Shown piece by piece: positions 58,501 to 64,000 of a stretch of DNA of 64,000 nucleotides. Position 1 is the first letter of the stretch. Each line of letters begins with the position of its first letter. This DNA comes from Isoetes taiwanensis. Taxonomy: Eukaryota; Streptophyta; Lycopodiopsida; Isoetales; Isoetaceae. The notes below the pieces were generated by a model. That model saw nothing but the letters and a program-made list of their open reading frames with translations. It ran no database searches and was not told where the DNA came from. The stretch lies in contig JAJEKV010000013.1 in NCBI GenBank assembly GCA_021234155.1, forward strand, positions 1,561,787-1,625,786. Direction: 5' to 3'. Both the position numbers and the translations under genes were made by a program.

Positions 58501-59300
58501 GACTCAATGGTCGCACAAATTTTACACTCACCTTTATGAAGTCTTGGGGTTCCTGTTGGTCGCCTTCTTCGTCATCCCCTCGGTTGATGACTCCCCAATC
58601 GTAAGTTCAACTAATGCCACCGCATAACAAAAGGGGCGCTTGCACGCTCGTGCCCCGGGCCGAAAGCACCGAAACACAACTTCTATGCATTCCTTTCTTT
58701 TCTCCTTGGGATGTTGTCTAGAGAAATATTCGACGGCCCCTGATCCTTTGTGGGTTTTGTGGTTTTGGCGTAACCTTTCCACCATATTCTCGGCTGGCCC
58801 TATCAAGTTTCTTTGTTGCCATCTTACGCTCTTTTATCTTTCATTCCATAAGGTTTCCAAATTCTTCCATCTCATCCAGCCATGTTTCTCGCCTCCATAC
58901 TTGATCGTCGTCTCTGCCCGAGAATTGGCCTAGCTTTTTGTCTTCCATACATTACGCATTCGGCTGTTTACCGCTTTTTTAGTAGTCATCATTTTTTTTC
59001 TTATTTACGCCTGGATACGTCGACTCACTCGAATTTCTTTGATCCGATCAGCGGGGTCTCTGGTCTGCTTCCATTTGGAGCGATGGACTCCTCCTATCCC
59101 TTCTTTTCCTCTTCCTATGCTTCTCGGGTTGAAGGCTTCTTTCTGGTTGAGGGCCGTCAAGGCCCTTTGAGGTGGTAGAGGTGGTGGTGGGGTCCATACT
59201 CTCTTGGGCATGCATTAGTGGTGTTGCCCATTGTAGCAACTGCCGTGATCTGATTTCTCATCATCCGGTCAACCTTGCATTTACTGTCTCTCCTGTCATG
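58501..59300 (-). pseudogene. gag remnant of element B
   Basis: Corresponds to 34560-35400. Pieces of the Pro-rich N-terminus (near 59239-59048) and the Gly/Asp-rich C-terminal part (58806-58534) are recognisable; the zinc knuckle is blurred. Confidence 0.75.
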
Positions 59301-59709
59301 TCTTGCTCGTCGTCGTGTTCCCGGCCGAACAGGTTCCTAGGTTGCCACTGGTGCTGCCGTCCCTGGCCTTGAGACCCTGAGCCGGTGTTCCTGGCTACAA
59401 GTATTAGTCACCAATGTTATTTCTTAGATGCATTATACAACATTATTTACATGTCAATTATTGTCAGGCATAAAAGAAATCATATCAAAATTTCGACTTA
59501 TAAGTTAATGACAAGTTATGGCAATTGATATACGAGACTTATACATTATAGAGAAATATATAATAATACATGAAATTGTTAGGACATTTTTGTTCATTTT
59601 AATGATATATGGAAATAAAACTGTTCATCGCCGAGAACCCTTCATTGATTTGAAGAAGTTCTTCACATCCTTAAGTCAAAGGCCCTTGCCGACGTTGCGC
59701 AAGATGTTT

Positions 59710-60966
59710 CTAGAAGATCCACCTTCGAGAGCTCGAGCCATTTGAGGTGCAGGGAGTGGAGGTGTTGTTGCCGCAACGACCATCAATAGTGCATCTCTCA
59801 AGCGGCCCCTGGCGAAGTCGAGTGTGGAATACCACGGATCTCTTGAAGAGAATGATGTGATCCGTGTTGCTGCTTAGCTTGGCGTACTGCCCGAAGCCGG
59901 AGAGCGCTATGAGGAGCGCCACGGCTTCCTCCCCTCGAGGGCTGAACTCCTTATGAAAAACTATCATCTGCCCTTGGCTGAGGACTGGGAGGTAGTACCG
60001 GAGTGCCTTACCCCTTCCTATGGTTTGCGCGGTCGCGTGCCCTTCCTTGGAGCCGCTCCGTCGTAGACGTCCAATGCTAAGAGGTCTTCATGGTCTCTTC
60101 ACATGGTGGTTGCACTTTCCAGGTTGATGCTGCTGGATGCCTCCCGCATGCTCCTCGATCGAACTGTTCGGCTAGAGCTCGGGTCCTTCCATGGTTTGTA
60201 CAACCTGCTTTGGATTTCTTGAAATTCCTCCTCTTGGATGACCGTTGCCTTTGACGCATACATCTCCCCCTCATGTGTTCATAGGCGGTGATGTCTGGAC
60301 GCTCGCCTTGTTGCGGGGGAGTGTCTCTCCGCTACTTCTCTTCGGACTTCCTGGTAGAAGTAGTCGATGAAGTCACTTGCTACCCCTTTGCAATCAAGCC
60401 TAAGAGCTCGTCGATTCTGAGCCCTTCTTCTTGGCAGTATGGGAGGTTGAGGATGTCATTTGCCAAAATGTATTCTTCCCCTTCGATTACTATTGGCGAT
60501 AGTGCTGTGATGCCGATTGGTGGTTCGGTGGCCCACCTAATGTCTTCATTATGTCTTGCTATGCGTCTCTCCATTCTTGCTGCCTCCCCGCCTCCCAACT
60601 GGTTTTCTTCCCGAGTTGCTCATAGTCCCGCTTAAATCTGCAATGCCCCTATCAGCAGCTATGGTACACGTACTTCGAGGATTCGATCTCATGTATCTGG
60701 CTTTGCTCCATTCTTGTGTTGAGTGGCGCTAGGTCCAAAGGCTGGATTGAAGGCTCCCCCACCTTGTTGACTGCCCTATACTGCATGAATAGAGACAGAG
60801 CTGCGTGTGCCGAAACATACCTATGCCTGTGAGCCTTACAACTCATGTAGTCAGGTATGTTCTTTGTCCTATCCCAAAGCCCCTTGAATGGATCCCTCCC
60901 CATGGCTTGGCTCAGCGACTCCAAGGATATCCACTTCCCTCCCCTTGAGGAAAGGATAACTTTCAA
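59710..60966 (-). pseudogene. extra ORF 2, element B copy
   Basis: Counterpart of 35807-37070. Here ATG at 60966 begins a 104-residue frame that crosses the point where element A is frame-broken, continuing through YRAVNKVGEPSIQPLDLAPL. The downstream pieces RHNEDIRWATEPPIGITALS and DHIILFKRSVVFHTRLRQGP are kept. Comparison of the two copies supports a real coding region about 420 codons long. Function unknown. Confidence 0.6.
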
Positions 60967-61212
60967 GGGTAAGACTTGCTGATCATACTGGCAAACTATG
61001 TCAGTATAGTAAGGGGGTCAAATACATGGAAGGCCTCTTCAGCAGGGAAATCAAGGATGTGGTTGGCACTGTCGTACCATTGAACGAAGTTGGTGGGCGC
61101 CATTGAGCAGAGATAGATGTAGAAGATGGCTTGGAAAGATTGACAAAAGCTTGAAAAATCGCCTAAGAGGGTGAGAGCAAGTTTGGTAATGAGGAAATGG
61201 CAAATGAGGTCC

Positions 61213-61225
61213 CCTTATATAGACT
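61213..61225 (-). promoter_or_regulatory. internal TATA box, element B copy
   Basis: Same CTATATAAGGGG on the minus strand as at 37315-37327, upstream of extra ORF 2. Confidence 0.45.
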
Positions 61226-62042
61226 AAGATTGCCTCGGCTTCCGTGCACAAGGGTTCTTGGAGGAACAGGCCTTTGTTCTAAGGCTATGGGTCTCCAAAT
61301 GATGTACAATGAAGTGCAAATTAAGTTAAGAAACGAAGCAAAACAAGTTAAGAAACACTACATGACAGTTTGTTGGGTCAAATTTGGACAATCCATGGTC
61401 AAACTTGGTCGATTGAGGTTACTTCGCGCGAAAGAGGTGATTTCTATGAAAACTAAACTTCTCTGAGGGTTGTCAGATGCTAAAATGCCTATTTGGATCA
61501 AGTCTAAACTAACTAGCAACTTATTTCATGCTAATTGGACATCTAAAAGTGTAATTTTGGGTGACTCGGGTCACTTCGCGCGAAAGGGGTCTGCGTCGCG
61601 AATGCAGGGGCGTTTAGCGCGGAGTGACCGGAGTCGGCGTATCTTGGCTATTTTTGGACATTTTTAGAAAACATTAAGTGCTACACTACATTTCTAGGCA
61701 AATTCTAAGCATTCTAACAGCTTTTAATACAAAAATTGGATCAAATTTGCACGGAATCAAGTGACTCGGGTCACTTCGCGCGGAAGGGACTTGCGTCGCG
61801 AACGCAGAGGCATTTGGCGCGGAGTGACCGAAGTCGGTCGATTTCAAGCCAAATTTTGGTTTTTAGGTCAGAATTTTATGCAAATGAAGCAATTAAGAGT
61901 ATTCTAAGCATGATACAAAAGATTCTACTGCAATTTGATTTATACAAAAATATTTTTATATCAAACAAAAAATTAATTTACAGGAAAAAAAATACTTTTA
62001 TAGTTATGGGATAGAATTATACAGACAAAAGTTTATATATAT

Positions 62043-63171
62043 TTATAATTTTAGTTTATGTATACAAAAATGGAGCTCCTCAAGTTTCTCCTTGCGGATC
62101 CTCCTCGCCAAGTGCAGATCCTTGGGCATTACCATCACCCGCTTGCCGTGGATTGCGCAGAGGTTACCTTCTTCAAAAAGATGGATGAGCTCCGCCTCTG
62201 TTGCCTCTTGCAGGGCTCGGACCATCAAGGGTGTCACCCTATAATTGGTCCGAAAGTCCTGCATTATCTCCCGGAGGAGCCGCTCGAACGGGGCGTTCCT
62301 GATAAGGAGATTAGTGCACTGCTGGAAGTGCCTAATCTCCCTAAAAACATGGGCATGCCTTGAATTGGGCCAGTGGTGGACCTTCTTCGGCGGCTCCGGC
62401 CGTGGTGGCGGTGGCTTGAGCTGGTTCTTCGGCCGCCTGCCTTTAACGTACCTCTGTACGTTTTGCTTACAATACTAATCATTGTACCTCTTCCACCTGC
62501 GGAGGTACTCTTGGTATACTTTCTCGCGACGCTGTAATTCATGGTCTTGCTTGAGCGTGGAAGTCCGCCGCCACCCTTCTTTTACAACCTTAGGTGGCTT
62601 GGGCCACTAGGGTATGGTGGGTGGGCATCGTGGTTTGATGGTTCCCGCATCTCTCCCCGGGCTCTTTTCGCCCGCCTGCCCCTCGCCTCCCCTCCTCTTC
62701 CTCCCTCCACGCCGGTAGGTTCCGACGAGGTTCCTAAATATGACCATCCTCTTGGGCGGTCTTTCCTCTTGGACCTTCTCCCTTTCCCCGCCTCCCTTCT
62801 CCCTCTGTTTTTCCCTTCCGGCCCTCTCTGGCCATTCTGCCTCCTTTCCTTGCTCCTTCTTCTGTTGGAAGAGCCAAACTCTTGTCAGCCATATTGGGAT
62901 GTTCCTCCTGTGCTGGCTGCTACTTCCCCCTCGGGCTTCTTCTTTGCTTCTTTTTACTCGTACTCCGGTAAGCCCAGTTATCCCACTCCTCTTGGTCGAC
63001 GGGTGGCCGGGGTGGGACGGTCTCATCCATCCGTGGTTCCACCGAGGAGCTGGTCTGGTTGTCCTCCTGGTAGGCGTGGTAGGTGTCGTCGGTCGAACTC
63101 GACGACTCCTCCTCCCTCCCGGGCTTGAGGTGCTACGGGATCTTCTTGCCAGGACCTGCTGCTGCCGCCAT
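62043..63171 (-). pseudogene. extra ORF 1 (Gln/Glu-rich), element B copy
   Basis: Counterpart of 38148-39329, starting at the conserved ATG (63171) and keeping the early TAG. The Gln-rich part is shortened and scrambled relative to element A: CAG-repeat-coded sequence has largely vanished, as expected if CAG sites are miscalled. The C-terminal [13 protein letters not shown] is unchanged. Confidence 0.5.
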
Positions 63172-63773
63172 AGAGGGTGTGCGCCTGGGACTAAACTTTC
63201 TAGCTGTGCATTTGGTGCGCGCCGTATCTTACGATCAGGAAAACTGATTAAGTTAAGCTGGGTATCAAAGGAGGGAGGTTTAGGAAAAGATAGGGAGAAA
63301 TGGGCAAGAAGATATTTAAAAAGGAAGATGCTATAGGGAATATTCTCCTACCATTAATAGCCCTATTAATTAGCCCCCTTATTAATTACCCCACTATACA
63401 TACTTATTAATATATGGCTGATGCTGTATTATACTATGAAATTCGAATTTCTCTAATGGTTTGAAGTCTTAATTATGAATTTGCGTCATTTTTCACCTGG
63501 GTCTCGGATTGGGATGATTCTTCGACCCATTTTGGGTGTAATCTGATGCTGATGCATAATTTTCACTCCAATTTTACTAGAATGTTAATTTGACTCATTC
63601 TTTTTTTCCCATTTAAAAACTTAGCCTATTTTTACGGACCCACTGCCTAGGAGAAAATTTTTCTCCTATTTTCGAGGTTCAATGGTGGAAATTTTCATTC
63701 CACACCCTATTAGGCCTGCTAGACTACTTAACTAGGATATGGTCAGTGCTAGTTCTTGGTCAACCAAGAACAT

Positions 63774-63786
63774 GGCTCTGATACCA
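63774..63786 (-). promoter_or_regulatory. primer binding site of element B
   Basis: Same initiator tRNA-Met complement, TGGTATCAGAGCC, next to the LTR edge. Confidence 0.9.
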
Positions 63787-63787
63787 T

Positions 63788-64000
63788 TGTGACGCTCCCT
63801 ACAAAAATATAAGGCCCCGTCAGACTTCTTGCAGGAAATCCCCATCCGTCCTTCTCGAATGACGGGCCCCTCCGTTTATCCCGCACCCCAGGGTACCCCT
63901 AGTGCAGGAAGGGGACACGAAGGTGTCTTGCGCGCCTTGTCCCTATGGGCTCCTATATCAGCGGAAGCATCACAATGTCAATACTAGCAATAATAGTACA
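63788..64000 (-). repeat. start of the 5' LTR of element B (cut by window end)
   Basis: Begins TGTGACGCTCCCTAC and matches 39946 onwards. The first 80 bases carry several differences at CGG/CAG sites, then the match is close. Confidence 0.88.

Larger units (their letters stand above)
56457..64000 (-). mobile_element. element B: second copy of element A, truncated at its 3' side
   Basis: Collinear with 32510-39945 of element A, then the start of the LTR, running off the window. It lacks the integrase core, the 3' untranslated region and, within the window, the 3' LTR: the match starts abruptly at 56457 inside the RNase H/integrase region. Blocks such as 59264-60023 are identical to element A by eye, whereas 56457-59263 has dense small differences at CAG/CTG/CCG positions. 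Confidence 0.9.

Overview
The window looks like repeat-rich nuclear DNA of a land plant. It has chromodomain Ty3/gypsy retrotransposons primed by initiator tRNA-Met, a Helitron, B3-like DNA-binding fragments, and an RMA-type RING E3 ligase gene with the family's usual C-terminal membrane anchor. An intron-bearing Penelope-like retroelement hints at a fern, lycophyte or gymnosperm rather than a small-genome angiosperm, but I cannot name the species. Only one ordinary cellular gene is evident (RMA-like RING ligase, about 43.36-44.00 kb). Almost everything else is transposon, satellite or anonymous spacer.

Layout. 0.3-6.5 kb: an intact protein-kinase-like ORF followed on the same strand by an intact 1391-residue Helitron Rep/helicase. 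6.5-6.9 kb: a small hairpin and tRNA-like segment between poly-A tracts, then a (TA)n tract. 6.9-18.8 kb: a Penelope-like element (PLE) on the minus strand. A near-identical 2.97-kb segment lies on both sides of a unique core (pLTR-like arrangement), and (TA)n tracts sit at the borders. The core codes for a reverse transcriptase, an unidentified 465+ residue protein and probably introns, and the repeats carry a SAP-like small ORF. 19.1-21.6 kb: a decayed gypsy element. 22.7-26.7 kb: about nine tandem units of 440-475 bp, each with a tRNA-like pol III promoter. 27.1-27.4 kb: a 143-bp tandem pair with an internal inverted repeat. 28.66-41.57 kb: a complete but inactivated chromovirus (element A, minus strand) with 1.6-kb LTRs and about 4.5 kb of extra, partly coding sequence between the 5' LTR and gag. 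43.4-44.0 kb: the RING gene. 45.30-53.21 kb: a second chromovirus (element C, minus strand). 56.46-64.0 kb: a second, left-truncated copy of element A (element B), running off the window.

The strongest cross-cutting observation is technical. Where two copies of a repeat can be compared (6.9 vs 15.7 kb; 32.5-39.9 vs 56.5-63.8 kb; 45.3 vs 51.5 kb), they are identical for hundreds of bases, but differ by small indels and substitutions centred on CAG/CTG (and CCG/CGG) sites. This is what uncorrected nanopore base-calling errors at CHG-methylated cytosines would look like, not ordinary mutation. Many of the frameshifts below, including one that breaks the RING gene in a C4 run, may therefore be assembly errors.

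Biologically the most interesting items are the PLE with probable introns and accessory proteins, the kinase-Helitron pair, the chromovirus with its own extra TATA box and two additional ORFs, and the tRNA-headed satellite. Frames and motifs were read by eye; no alignments or database searches were run.
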